Both the position numbers and the translations under genes were made by a program. DNA of 60,857 nucleotides from Bacteroidota bacterium (GTDB taxonomy: Bacteria; Bacteroidota; Bacteroidia; Palsa-965). The stretch is taken from assembly GCA_003153435.1 (NCBI GenBank), contig PLYR01000077.1:2083-62939 (forward strand), in the 5' to 3' direction. The notes beneath the pieces were generated by a model. It saw nothing but the letters and a program-made list of their open reading frames with translations, did no database searches and was not told the DNA's origin. Below, piece after piece: positions 8,074 through 16,654 of this stretch (the stretch's first letter is position 1; the number at the start of each line of letters is the position of its first letter).

Positions 8074-9946
8074 TTAGCCAACACTCCAATACTATCAGGT
8101 ACCAAATCCGAGACCAGGGAACGCGTGGTGAATCATTAAGAAAAGCTTCCCACAAATTCATAATTTCTTTCTTGTTAAAAACACTGCGATTTGACAAAGC
8201 CACCATTTTTTCGGAACAAAAAGATCTTAGCTCGTTTTTTAACCAATGATTCCAGGGAAATGTAAAACCCATTTTTGGCCTGTTTACAATTTCGGGAGGC
8301 AACATCCCTGAAACGGAATCGACCAGCAGCTTTTTAGGAGAAGTAGGGTATTTAAATGAATCAGATAAAGATAAGACATATTCTACGAGGGTATGATCCA
8401 GAAAAGGCACACGTACCTCCAAAGCTACCGACATACTCATCTGATCAGCATCCCGCAAAAGAGTATTTTGCATATAGGTTCCAATTTCAGCAAGGGAGAC
8501 GGCGGAGATGAGTTTATCTTTTGGCAAAACCGGCAAGTCGTAAAGATATTCGCGGACTCTGTTGGATGGCAAGTTATCCCTGTTTAAAAGTCTTTTTATT
8601 GCTTCATCTGACATCATCTGTCTCGATATCGGGTAAGTTGATGGCAGATCAAGTTTATCAAGTCTGAGGATCTCCAATAACTTTTCAGATGATATACCCG
8701 GTTTAGACCGTTGCGCAATCTTACCAGCTGCAACTCGTATTGATTTGGGTAATGCGGATATAAAATTTCTCCTTTTCAATAACAATGTCCGATTGAATAC
8801 GGGATATCCGGCAAATAATTCATCTCCACCAAGACCAGAAAGAGCCATTGTTATTCCCGCCTTTTTGGTTGCTTTAGATACTACATACGTGTTTGCTCCA
8901 TCACCACTGGGATGATCTAATGCATGGAGTGCTTCAGGTAGTTGCTGTAAAAAATCTGAAACCTTTAATTTAATCTCATGATGTTCTGTCTTAAATTTTT
9001 CGGCAATGATTTTTGCATACCGGGCTTCACTGAACTCGCTTTCGTCAAAAGAAACTGAAAAGGTTTTTACTTTGACTGGGGCGATACGGCTCATCAGTCC
9101 AACCACGATGCTTGAATCAATTCCCCCTGATAAAAAGGCACCAAAAGGCACATCAGCTACAAGGCGTCTTTCGACAGACCTGAGTAGTAGTTCCTGAACC
9201 CGGGCACATGCATTTTCATAAGAAATATCAGGAGATTTTGTTTGAGCATAAGAGCTTGCTTCCCAATATTGTTCTACTTCTATTCCTTTATCTGAAACGA
9301 TCGCGAGTTGACCCGGCATTAACATGCCTACTCCCTGGATAATTGTTTTGGGGGCATGTACGGTCTGATATCTCAAATAATCAACCAGGCTTTCATGATC
9401 TACCTTTCTGGGGACTAGTTCTGATTTCAAGAGTGCCCGGATTTCAGAGGAGAAGAGGAATAGATTTTGTTTTGAATAATAATAGATCGGTTTTATCCCC
9501 AACCTATCTCTTGCGATGAACAGTCGCTTTTCAAGACTATCCCAGATAGCAAATGCAAACATCCCATTAAAATGTTTAAGGCAATCCTTGCCCCAACGGA
9601 TGTAAGCGGCCAGGATTACCTCTGTATCCGTTTGAGTTACAAACGGATAAGCTGAATGCGTTGATCCAACGGCAATTCGCTGAAGTTCAAAGCGAAGTTC
9701 CCGGAAATTGTAAAGCTCCCCATTATAAACGATGCAGTATCTTTTGTCGTGAGATAGAAAAGGTTGATGGCCTGCCGAACTCAGGTCAATGATTGATAAT
9801 CTGCGGTGGCCTAAAGAGATCAGTTCATCTTCATAAATACCTTCATCATCTGGCCCTCTATGGACCAATGCATCATTCATAAGCCTGATTACGGATCCAT
9901 TCGGCTTAATTCCATTTAATACAAGAACACCATTAATTCCACACAT
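8051..9946 (-). CDS. asnB: AsnB-type glutamine amidotransferase of a polysaccharide locus
   Basis: 631 residues, the normal length for glutamine-hydrolysing asparagine synthetase. Cys2 is the glutaminase nucleophile (MCGINGVL), with the NGE motif at 75-77. The ATP-pyrophosphatase loop SGGIDSS is at 273-279, followed by the synthetase domain to the end. In glycan and exosortase-linked loci, AsnB homologues (for example WbpS-like enzymes) amidate a carboxyl group on a sugar such as a uronic acid rather than making free asparagine. The location among glycosyltransferases favours that role here, by inference. An 88-base gap separates it from the Wzy-like gene upstream; no exact TAnnTTTG box was found there. 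Confidence 0.92.
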   Translation of the reverse strand: MCGINGVLVLNGIKPNGSVIRLMNDALVHRGPDDEGIYEDELISLGHRRLSIIDLSSAGHQPFLSHDKRYCIVYNGELYNFRELRFELQRIAVGSTHSAYPFVTQTDTEVILAAYIRWGKDCLKHFNGMFAFAIWDSLEKRLFIARDRLGIKPIYYYSKQNLFLFSSEIRALLKSELVPRKVDHESLVDYLRYQTVHAPKTIIQGVGMLMPGQLAIVSDKGIEVEQYWEASSYAQTKSPDISYENACARVQELLLRSVERRLVADVPFGAFLSGGIDSSIVVGLMSRIAPVKVKTFSVSFDESEFSEARYAKIIAEKFKTEHHEIKLKVSDFLQQLPEALHALDHPSGDGANTYVVSKATKKAGITMALSGLGGDELFAGYPVFNRTLLLKRRNFISALPKSIRVAAGKIAQRSKPGISSEKLLEILRLDKLDLPSTYPISRQMMSDEAIKRLLNRDNLPSNRVREYLYDLPVLPKDKLISAVSLAEIGTYMQNTLLRDADQMSMSVALEVRVPFLDHTLVEYVLSLSDSFKYPTSPKKLLVDSVSGMLPPEIVNRPKMGFTFPWNHWLKNELRSFCSEKMVALSNRSVFNKKEIMNLWEAFLNDSPRVPWSRIWYLIVLECWLNEHQVEI

Positions 9947-10034
9947 CAGCTAGTTCTTCTAATTAATGTTCCATTTATCATCTGCGTAAAATTGTTAATC
10001 CAGGTATCAGGTGTATTTGAATATAAAAAAAACA

Positions 10035-11312
10035 CTATGCGGGTTCAAGAAGTTCAGGAGTCAGTGGATCAGCTACAATCCTTTCTTTATACTTCACATA
10101 ATTATAATAATACAACCAGAAGAAGAATGGCAGGCCACTCAGAAAATAATTTCCTTGGCGGACTAAGCAAAGGATTAGCATAACCAGAACGCTATTGGAG
10201 ATCAACCAGGCATAATCATCTGGATTTTCTGGATTTCTTCTTATAAAACACCTGAAGAGTAGACCAAAGATAAAGACAATGCCTATAAGGCCGGTTTCAG
10301 AAATTAATCTCAAAAATAAGGAGTTGGCATCACTTTTATTAAATTGGACATTCAGGATGAATTTATTCCGGGTTAATGTATATTTATCAAAAGACACTTT
10401 ATGTGATCCAAGACCGTTACCAGTTAAAAAACTTGATTTAAATACTTCAGAAGAAATGTGAAAATTATTGTATAGCACGAAACTTGAGGTATTTACGTTT
10501 TTAACGGAAAGATCTTCATCAACCCACAGCCCCAGCGAGGAGTCCACTCGTGAACGAAATTCAGGCACCGTTGAATACATGACGTTTCCAATTACAAGAA
10601 GAACAACTATTCCAACCACCAGATTAATAGCCTTCCCGTAGTTAAGTATGTACAAAAGACCAATCACAAAAATTCCAATATAGCCGGTTGAGGAACTTGT
10701 ATTCACTAGAATGAATAAAATAAGCACGCTTTCTACTTTCGTAAGAAATTTGTCTTTTTTCGAAAACAAACTATTGATGGCAATAAATACCGCAGGGATA
10801 ATCAAAATGGAGAGCTGAGCCGGTTCCGTGACAAATGAATTGACTCTAAGACTGCCAGTATCTGAGCCAACAAGAGCCCACTTATTAAGCAACCAGTTAT
10901 AGTCGTAGCCGGGAGCGAAACCAATTTTGAACGTAATTAATTGAATAAAACCAACCCAACACGTAAACACACAACCCTTCAGATATAATTTAAAGATCAT
11001 CTCTACATCCATTTCATAAAACAAGAAAATATAATAAAAGAAGGAAGTTGACAATAGCATTCCAAGAAATATTTTGAGGAACAAATCGGTCGTATTGTTT
11101 CCGAGAATTAGGTTGAAAACTCCAACTATAAGCGGTAAAGCCAGAATCTGAAGCGGAAGCTTTGGAAACCCATACTTTGAAATAAAGAAGGGAAAGTAGA
11201 GAATGAAAATTAGGTAATGAAAATATCCTTCAAATGGATATGTAAAAAAAGTAATCGAATTGATAAAAATGGTTGAAAAAATAAGTAACGAATCTATAGG
11301 TGATTGCTTCAT
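10035..11312 (-). CDS. O-antigen polymerase/ligase-like integral membrane protein (Wzy/WaaL)
   Basis: 425 residues with about 11-12 hydrophobic segments. The periplasmic loop and following segment have the Wzy_C/O-antigen-ligase pattern: LTGNGLGSHKVSFDKY, then NKSDANSLFLRLISETGLIG (about residues 298-345). Such proteins either polymerise undecaprenyl-linked repeat units or ligate the chain to lipid A-core or another acceptor; sequence alone does not separate the two. It overlaps the upstream GT4 gene by 4 bases (11309-11312). The gene looks more AT-rich than its neighbours, as often seen for wzy genes, which are exchanged between strains. Confidence 0.82.
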   Translation of the reverse strand: MKQSPIDSLLIFSTIFINSITFFTYPFEGYFHYLIFILYFPFFISKYGFPKLPLQILALPLIVGVFNLILGNNTTDLFLKIFLGMLLSTSFFYYIFLFYEMDVEMIFKLYLKGCVFTCWVGFIQLITFKIGFAPGYDYNWLLNKWALVGSDTGSLRVNSFVTEPAQLSILIIPAVFIAINSLFSKKDKFLTKVESVLILFILVNTSSSTGYIGIFVIGLLYILNYGKAINLVVGIVVLLVIGNVMYSTVPEFRSRVDSSLGLWVDEDLSVKNVNTSSFVLYNNFHISSEVFKSSFLTGNGLGSHKVSFDKYTLTRNKFILNVQFNKSDANSLFLRLISETGLIGIVFIFGLLFRCFIRRNPENPDDYAWLISNSVLVMLILCLVRQGNYFLSGLPFFFWLYYYNYVKYKERIVADPLTPELLEPA

Positions 11313-12454
11313 TTATCAACGATTAGTCTTTCCGTAATCTTATCAATTGTTTTCAGAATCAACTTATCCCAAAAAAAACGCTCTTTCACCCGAATAAGTG
11401 AACTCCGTTTTTTTTCATCGAGTTCCTGTTCCGAAATATGGACAGCACTTTTAAAAGCCGCTTGAAGCTCCTTTTCAGAGCCTGGATTGATAAGCCATCC
11501 ATTTTTACCATCAACCATTGACGAAACCGCCCCGACATCCGTCGCTATAATCGCCAAACCACTTGCCAATCCTTCCAGGATAATATTCGGCATTCCTTCT
11601 GAATGACTAGGGCAAACCAGAATATCCGAATCTCGAAGAAGAGTTTTCATATCCTTCTGGTTATCTATACTTCCTGTATATTTTATTCCAGCTTTTTTGA
11701 TCTGCTTAGACACCGGAATAGGTCCTGCAATTATAAATTCGAATTCTGGCCCTTCCCATGCAAGCAACATCTTATGAAGTTCCTCTATTCCCTTTCGGCG
11801 TTCATATCTGCCTGCAAAGATAAACCTTCTGATCTTTCGTATAGGGGCGCTTTGATCTATAAGCCACTCGGATTCAATTCCTGCCGGTAATTCAATGATT
11901 TTTCCCTTGGGGATGCCCAGGGAAGTCAAGAGACTCGTAATTTTCCCACCGTATGAAAATACCTGATCTGCATACTTCAGATTAAATAAAACAGGAGACC
12001 TAAGCAGATATTGCTCCATCCTCGTCCTAAATGATGCCGGAGGTTGAAACATCTCATAACCATGGAAATTCACTCCAACTGGAGGAAATTTGACCCCTTT
12101 GCGTTTCTGATCCAGAAGGCTCCAAGCGGTGAACCCTTTGGCATAAATATAATCGACGGGATCCCTTTTCAGCATTGCTTCATATACCCGTCTGGAATAT
12201 TCGTAAGATTCACGGAGATAGTGGCCTGGAAGCTTTCCCTGTACAGGAAACGGAATTAGAATGGGATGTATAAATCGTCTTTCCTCTTCAGAGAAAAGTT
12301 CCAGAGTTCGAGCATCTCTTTCACTTCGGTTAAAGTGATATAGGTCTATCTCTACCCCCTGACGGGCCAGGTATTTGGTCAGACAGTATGAATGCTTTTG
12401 CATACCTCCGATTACATAAGGAAAAATTCCATCGGTGAGCAACGCTATCCTCAT
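11309..12454 (-). CDS. Glycosyltransferase family 4
   Basis: 381 residues, GT-B fold. The N-terminus LLTDGIFPYVIGGMQKHSY contains the GG-Q-H acceptor loop. The C-terminal domain has RRFIFAGRYERRKGIEEL and the EX7E donor-sugar motif HSEGMPNIILEGLASGLAIIATDVGA. It is coupled at both ends by 4-base overlaps, to the GT gene upstream and the Wzy-like gene downstream. Family assignment is secure; specificity is not readable. Confidence 0.9.
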   Translation of the reverse strand: MRIALLTDGIFPYVIGGMQKHSYCLTKYLARQGVEIDLYHFNRSERDARTLELFSEEERRFIHPILIPFPVQGKLPGHYLRESYEYSRRVYEAMLKRDPVDYIYAKGFTAWSLLDQKRKGVKFPPVGVNFHGYEMFQPPASFRTRMEQYLLRSPVLFNLKYADQVFSYGGKITSLLTSLGIPKGKIIELPAGIESEWLIDQSAPIRKIRRFIFAGRYERRKGIEELHKMLLAWEGPEFEFIIAGPIPVSKQIKKAGIKYTGSIDNQKDMKTLLRDSDILVCPSHSEGMPNIILEGLASGLAIIATDVGAVSSMVDGKNGWLINPGSEKELQAAFKSAVHISEQELDEKKRSSLIRVKERFFWDKLILKTIDKITERLIVDK

Positions 12455-13584
12455 GCAACCAGTTTTTGGTAAGATAGCTTACAACTTGACTTAGCAAAGT
12501 ATTGAAGAGCCAGTCCATTCAATCTTTCTTTTTCACCCGGGGAAACCGGCTTAAGTACAATCGGGGCCATGACATCTCCAATCACTTGTCCGCAATTATT
12601 ATTTCTGACAAATTCAGTGAAATCGCCAATATGATTTGAAATCAGTATTCGGAGACCGCAACTCAGGTATTCGGCAAACTTAACAGGAGAAGCAACCTCA
12701 TTAGTAACCGAATCTTCACGAATGACCAGTCCATAATCACATGCGCAAAGAAGTTCTCTTACAAGAGCGGGGCTTACCCACTTTTGAACAATACGTCCGG
12801 GAAAATCTCTGAACACATCCATCCCCGAAGGCAGCTCTTTTGCAAGAAACAAAACTTTCAAATGAGCATTCATCCCAAGTGCATTGTTTAAAAAATCATT
12901 GACCAGACGAAATGACTGCCACCCAGCGGAAGACCCTGAATAGACCATCAGCACATCATCAGGCCTGAATCCAAGCTCAGACTTAGCTAAAAATCTCTTC
13001 TCTGAATCAGGCATTTCTTTATTGAACCCTGAACCCAGGGTGCAGGGTATCACTGCGTGTGCGTCTGAAGAATAACCATATTCTCTCTCCCAGTAGTTTA
13101 CAAGTTTCTTAGACACAGCCAACCTGAAATCAGCTTTAATAAGCAGACTGGATTCCAGATTTCGGATACCCGATTTTACACTTTGCTCCTCAATTACATT
13201 GTATTCATTCAATTCAGCATAATAGGCTCCCCGGGCATCAAAGATTACATATTTGAAGAGGCGCAGACGTTTCATTGAGAGTGCCAGCCATGTTGCATAA
13301 GGTCCACGGGCGATAACCCGGTTTTGGCGAAGAATCAATGCCAGGAAAAACAGAGAGCACCAGTTGGCTTTCCAGAATTTCATTTTTGGAACCAGGGGGA
13401 TAACAATGGCTTTAGGAAACGCAGCTTTAATCTGAGCCCTATTTGAAGAAAATGACCGGATGGAGATAAAGGCAATTAAATTTATATTCGGAATATGAAG
13501 CTCATCACGAAGGTATTTACAAACATCAGTTACCTGACTGAAATAAATGCCAGAAGGGGCATCATTAAAGGTAATATAAAGCAT
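12451..13584 (-). CDS. Glycosyltransferase-like protein (GT-B fold)
   Basis: 378 residues from ATG 13584. A TTG five codons earlier (13599) is the longest start, but ATG with MLYITFNDAPSGIYFSQV is more natural. GT-B features are weak but visible: IVIPLVPKMKFW, an N-terminal domain with ARGPYATWLAL, and a C-terminal donor domain with LMVYSGSSAGWQSFRLV, LAKELP and EVASPVKFAEYLSCGLRILIS, the last resembling the GT4 EX7E region. It ends in a 4-base overlap with the next GT4 gene. It lies 66 bases downstream of the nucleotidyltransferase gene (51 bases if the TTG is used). It is probably a sugar transferase of the same polysaccharide. Confidence 0.75.
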   Translation of the reverse strand: MLYITFNDAPSGIYFSQVTDVCKYLRDELHIPNINLIAFISIRSFSSNRAQIKAAFPKAIVIPLVPKMKFWKANWCSLFFLALILRQNRVIARGPYATWLALSMKRLRLFKYVIFDARGAYYAELNEYNVIEEQSVKSGIRNLESSLLIKADFRLAVSKKLVNYWEREYGYSSDAHAVIPCTLGSGFNKEMPDSEKRFLAKSELGFRPDDVLMVYSGSSAGWQSFRLVNDFLNNALGMNAHLKVLFLAKELPSGMDVFRDFPGRIVQKWVSPALVRELLCACDYGLVIREDSVTNEVASPVKFAEYLSCGLRILISNHIGDFTEFVRNNNCGQVIGDVMAPIVLKPVSPGEKERLNGLALQYFAKSSCKLSYQKLVA

Positions 13585-13650
13585 GGTGCTAAGATACAAA
13601 ATCGTTTGACGTCTTTATTATTGCATCCCAAGTATGAGGCGTCAAAGGAC

Positions 13651-14055
13651 TCAGACTGATCTAATTTTTTTAAGGTATGCGCTTGTAGAAAGGCCATGAC
13701 TGCGATCGGTATAATAAAGCTCTATCGGGAGGTCTGCTCCGGTAATCAATCGCCCCCGATAATCTTCACCCAGAAAGCGAATGTTCACTTTCCTGTTGAT
13801 CAGGAGTTGATATAGTTCCTTTTCCGAAGAATAGGAGATTACTTCATCTACATATCTGCACGAGGAGATGATCAACATTCTTTCCTCTAGGGTAAAGATA
13901 GGCTTGTTCTTGTTCGGATTTATTTTGGGATCAATCGAATCTGCTGTATTCAACGCAACAATGAGGAAATCACAATGGGCTTTACATTCCTTAAGCATAA
14001 GTACGTGACCTGCATGAAACAGGTCAAAAATACCACATGTGAAGCCGATTTTCAT
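13651..14055 (-). CDS. HldE-C-like sugar-phosphate nucleotidyltransferase
   Basis: 134 residues forming a complete small cytidylyltransferase-like domain. It opens GFTCGIFDLFHAGHVLMLKECK, with the nucleotide-binding HxGH motif (HAGH, residues 15-18), and contains the GEDYRG and DRSHGLSTSAYLKKI segment that matches the ISSTxI-like C-terminal signature. The family includes the adenylyltransferase half of HldE (heptose-1-phosphate to ADP-heptose) and glycerol-3-phosphate cytidylyltransferase. Because it follows a GmhA-like isomerase and a PfkB-type sugar kinase on the same strand, activation of a heptose-phosphate is the likeliest role. Whether the nucleotide is ATP, CTP or GTP is not decided. 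Confidence 0.85.
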   Translation of the reverse strand: MKIGFTCGIFDLFHAGHVLMLKECKAHCDFLIVALNTADSIDPKINPNKNKPIFTLEERMLIISSCRYVDEVISYSSEKELYQLLINRKVNIRFLGEDYRGRLITGADLPIELYYTDRSHGLSTSAYLKKIRSV

Positions 14056-14065
14056 ACTTCCAGAA

Positions 14066-14590
14066 TCATTTTGTGCCTACAAGAATGTCGAGCATCAAAT
14101 GCAGAATAACCTGATGAAAACACTCCACAATGCCATAGTTGCTCACGGGCAGATAAAAGTTAAGAGAGCCTGCCTTACTGAGCTTGTTTCCATCCTTGAA
14201 CCCTGAAAGGGTGATCACATTCTTATTTATAGAATTAGCATATGCAACTGCATTCAGGATATTTTTCGACTCTCCAGAGCTACTGATCGCGACAAGAAGA
14301 TCACCTTCCGTAAAATGTATTTTCAACCACTCTTCCATAGCCTTTTCATACCCATAATCATTGGCATAACAGGTAATGAGGGCGGAATCAGAGAATGAAA
14401 ATGTAGGAAATCTTCCCATTTTAGCGAAATCTTCCATCATGTGGGAGCAAATAGAATTCGAGCCTCCATTCCCAATAAAAAAGACACGCTTGCTTTTCCT
14501 GATGATTTCCACACCTGACTCGATCTGCTCTCTAAGGAGCGCTGAACCAAACCAACTGGAGAAATGTTTACTATATGAATCTATCTGCAT
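14066..14590 (-). CDS. gmhA: Sedoheptulose-7-phosphate isomerase-like SIS protein (GmhA)
   Basis: 174 residues from ATG 14590; an earlier ATG at 14626 would add 12 residues but overlap the kinase gene by 56 rather than 20 bases. SIS-domain signatures are VFFIGNGGSNSICSHMMEDF and LLVAISSSGESKNILNAV, the phosphate-binding Ser-rich loops of GmhA. The C-terminal VECFHQVILHLMLDIL supplies the conserved E...H pair of the GmhA active site. GmhA converts sedoheptulose 7-phosphate to D-glycero-D-manno-heptose 7-phosphate. The gene sits between the kinase and nucleotidyltransferase of the same pathway, which supports the call. Confidence 0.87.
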   Translation of the reverse strand: MQIDSYSKHFSSWFGSALLREQIESGVEIIRKSKRVFFIGNGGSNSICSHMMEDFAKMGRFPTFSFSDSALITCYANDYGYEKAMEEWLKIHFTEGDLLVAISSSGESKNILNAVAYANSINKNVITLSGFKDGNKLSKAGSLNFYLPVSNYGIVECFHQVILHLMLDILVGTK

Positions 14591-15446
14591 ACTCAAAAAG
14601 GTTATCCCGTGTAACTGATCGTTCATTGCATAGCCATGTTGTGCTCAGGCTCGCTGCAAGGGATGGTATACTCAGGCTGTTAATATCAGGTTCTATAGCT
14701 GCAAGAAGGCATGCGAAAGAAAAATAAGTATCTCCGGCTCCGATGGTATCAACGATTGTACTCGGATAAGCAGAATGCCGTATAAGTCTTACTCCATCTG
14801 TACAAACCGATCCTTTCCCTCCCAGTGTCAGAAAAAGCACATTCGAATTTATCTCATAATTATACAATTCCAGGATATCAGAATCTTTTTCCGTGAGCGT
14901 ACGGTTCATCTGAAGGCTTCCTTCCCTAAGGTCCAGGCTGACACTATTTTTTCTGTATTTTTTCCATTTCGAAATTCGATTAAAACCAAAATTATTCGAG
15001 TTTGTCTGACAATTGAGATGAAAACCACCATTGATCTTCAGCCGATCGCAAAAACCATGTCCAAAATCAGCTACAATACAAACATCATAATCCCTGGTAT
15101 CAATAACAATTTCTTCAAATCCTTTAGTTTCAAATTTATTGATTTCTACATGCTTCTTCTGATCAAATGTGTCCACATACCTGGTTTTCACAATTTCTCC
15201 TTTGGTATTCGTAATGAGATCTACCGTCTTCACAAAATCCTTTACGTGGCCAGCTATCGCAGCGGTTCCACCTTGCTGAACAGTTTTTTGTCCGCCGGAA
15301 AGTTTGTAGACAGGGCAAGCCGCTTTCATAGAGTGCCCTTCGTAAATAACTGGGACAAATTCGTCAATAATAGTTTCTCCAATCACCGCAACCCTGAGGT
15401 TTTTGCATTTGGAGATGAATTTTTCGACTTCCTGCTTCAGTGCCAC
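14571..15446 (-). CDS. PfkB-family sugar kinase (HldE-N-like heptose kinase)
   Basis: 291 residues from a GTG at 15446; the first in-frame ATG lies about 40 codons in and would remove the first beta strand. Ribokinase-fold motifs are VAVIGETIIDEF at the start, the GGQKTVQQGGTAAIAGHV loop and the C-terminal DTIGAGDTYFSFACLL, where the Asp in GAGD is the catalytic base. It resembles the kinase half of HldE, which phosphorylates heptose 7-phosphate at C1. Here kinase and nucleotidyltransferase are separate genes rather than one fused protein. It overlaps gmhA. A TACCTTTG box at 15473-15480 suggests that a transcript starts here. Confidence 0.83.
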   Translation of the reverse strand: MALKQEVEKFISKCKNLRVAVIGETIIDEFVPVIYEGHSMKAACPVYKLSGGQKTVQQGGTAAIAGHVKDFVKTVDLITNTKGEIVKTRYVDTFDQKKHVEINKFETKGFEEIVIDTRDYDVCIVADFGHGFCDRLKINGGFHLNCQTNSNNFGFNRISKWKKYRKNSVSLDLREGSLQMNRTLTEKDSDILELYNYEINSNVLFLTLGGKGSVCTDGVRLIRHSAYPSTIVDTIGAGDTYFSFACLLAAIEPDINSLSIPSLAASLSTTWLCNERSVTRDNLFEYADRFI

Positions 15447-15472
15447 AACTAATTATTTAATTAAAAGGATCA

Positions 15473-15480
15473 CAAAGGTA
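15473..15480 (-). promoter_or_regulatory. -7 box (TACCTTTG) upstream of the heptose module
   Basis: On the minus strand TACCTTTG matches TAnnTTTG and lies 26 bases before the GTG start of the sugar kinase. No TTTG is seen at the -33 distance, so the site may be weak or need an activator. It would allow the heptose genes to be transcribed separately from the wecB part of the locus. Confidence 0.4.
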
Positions 15481-15541
15481 ACCAAATTACATGAATTTCT
15501 GGGCCGTGTACAGTGGTTTACAGCATATGCAGATCCTCTGA

Positions 15542-16654
15542 TCACTTCTTGCTCTCTTCTGTTAAAATTGTTTCAGCTATAATTTTAACGATTCTTTCTG
15601 TTGCAAGGCCATCCCACATGGGTGGAGTTGTACCTTTCTTGAAGCTCCCATTTTCAATAGCTTCAATTCTGGAGGCAATCACCGGTAAGTCAAAAGGGAC
15701 CAGTTCATTCGAACCCAGTTCCAAAGTAACAGGGCGCTCTGTGTTCGGCCTGAAAGTTAGACAAGGAACGTGCAGAAATGTCGATTCCTCCTGAATCCCC
15801 CCGCTATCCGTTAGTATGTAACGGCAGTCCGATATAAGTTTTTGAAAAGAAAAATAATCAAGTGGTTCAATCAGAAGCAAATTCTTGTTCTTTTCAAATG
15901 CCTCCCCAAAACCCAACAGTTTGAGATTTTTCATCGTACGGGGATGAATCGGGAAAACAAGTTTATGCCTTTCCGTAACCAGATTGATCAGGCCAAGAAG
16001 CTTTTCCAGTCCTTTCACGGAATCAACGGTAGCCGGACGATGCATTGTCATGAGCACATAGGAATTCGGGGATAGTCCAAGTTTTTGCAGCACATCAGAC
16101 GTTTCAATCTGCCGCCCAAAGGCCACGAGTGTATCTATCATGGTGTTTCCGACAAAAAAAAGTCTGTTCTTATCTACCCCTTGTGAAGTCAAGGCATCAA
16201 TCCCGCTCTGTTCGGTTACAAAAAAATAATCGCTCAGGTAATCCGTTAATACCCGGTTAAATTCTTCAGGCATTGTCCGGTCATAGCTTCGAAGTCCGCT
16301 TTCAAGATGAGCTAAGGGTATCCCCATTTTATTGGCTGCAAGAGCAGATGCAAATGTAGAATTCACATCACCCACAACCATAACAAGATCCGGCCCGAAC
16401 TCAAGAATCGTTTGTTCCAGTCTGATCATTATCGTCCCCATCTGAAATGTTGCCGTACCGGGAGGCACATTCAGAAAATAATCCGGCACCAGTCCAAACT
16501 GTTCAAAGAAAACATCAGCCATCTTATTGTCATAATGCTGACCCGTATGAACGATCCCAATCTGGAGCCATGGAAAATGTTTTGCTGCTTTCCGGAATTG
16601 AGTGATCTTAATGAAATTAGGGCGTGTTCCAACTACAATTAACAGTTTCTTCAT
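15542..16654 (-). CDS. wecB: UDP-N-acetylglucosamine 2-epimerase, non-hydrolysing (WecB), copy 1
   Basis: 370 residues from ATG 16654, which shares its A with the TGA of the preceding gene (TGATG); a TTG at 16663 is less likely. Family motifs are VVGTRPNFIK at the N-terminus, VHTGQHYDNKM, VVGDVNSTFA, AHLESGLRSYDRTMPEE and the C-terminal TDSGGIQEE that grips UDP. The enzyme interconverts UDP-GlcNAc and UDP-ManNAc, providing ManNAc or ManNAcA for surface glycans. It is coupled to the deacetylase-like gene upstream. A second, clearly different copy lies at 47924-49072, again next to a deacetylase and a FemAB-like gene. Confidence 0.95.
   Translation of the reverse strand: MKKLLIVVGTRPNFIKITQFRKAAKHFPWLQIGIVHTGQHYDNKMADVFFEQFGLVPDYFLNVPPGTATFQMGTIMIRLEQTILEFGPDLVMVVGDVNSTFASALAANKMGIPLAHLESGLRSYDRTMPEEFNRVLTDYLSDYFFVTEQSGIDALTSQGVDKNRLFFVGNTMIDTLVAFGRQIETSDVLQKLGLSPNSYVLMTMHRPATVDSVKGLEKLLGLINLVTERHKLVFPIHPRTMKNLKLLGFGEAFEKNKNLLLIEPLDYFSFQKLISDCRYILTDSGGIQEESTFLHVPCLTFRPNTERPVTLELGSNELVPFDLPVIASRIEAIENGSFKKGTTPPMWDGLATERIVKIIAETILTEESKK

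Noticed and set aside
10035-11312. Exosortase
   Set aside because: The membrane protein has Wzy_C-type motifs and no Cys-Arg-His exosortase triad that I could see.
14775-15452. 225-codon plus-strand frame
   Set aside because: Antisense to the PfkB kinase; AT-rich DNA leaves long open shadows. No domain found.
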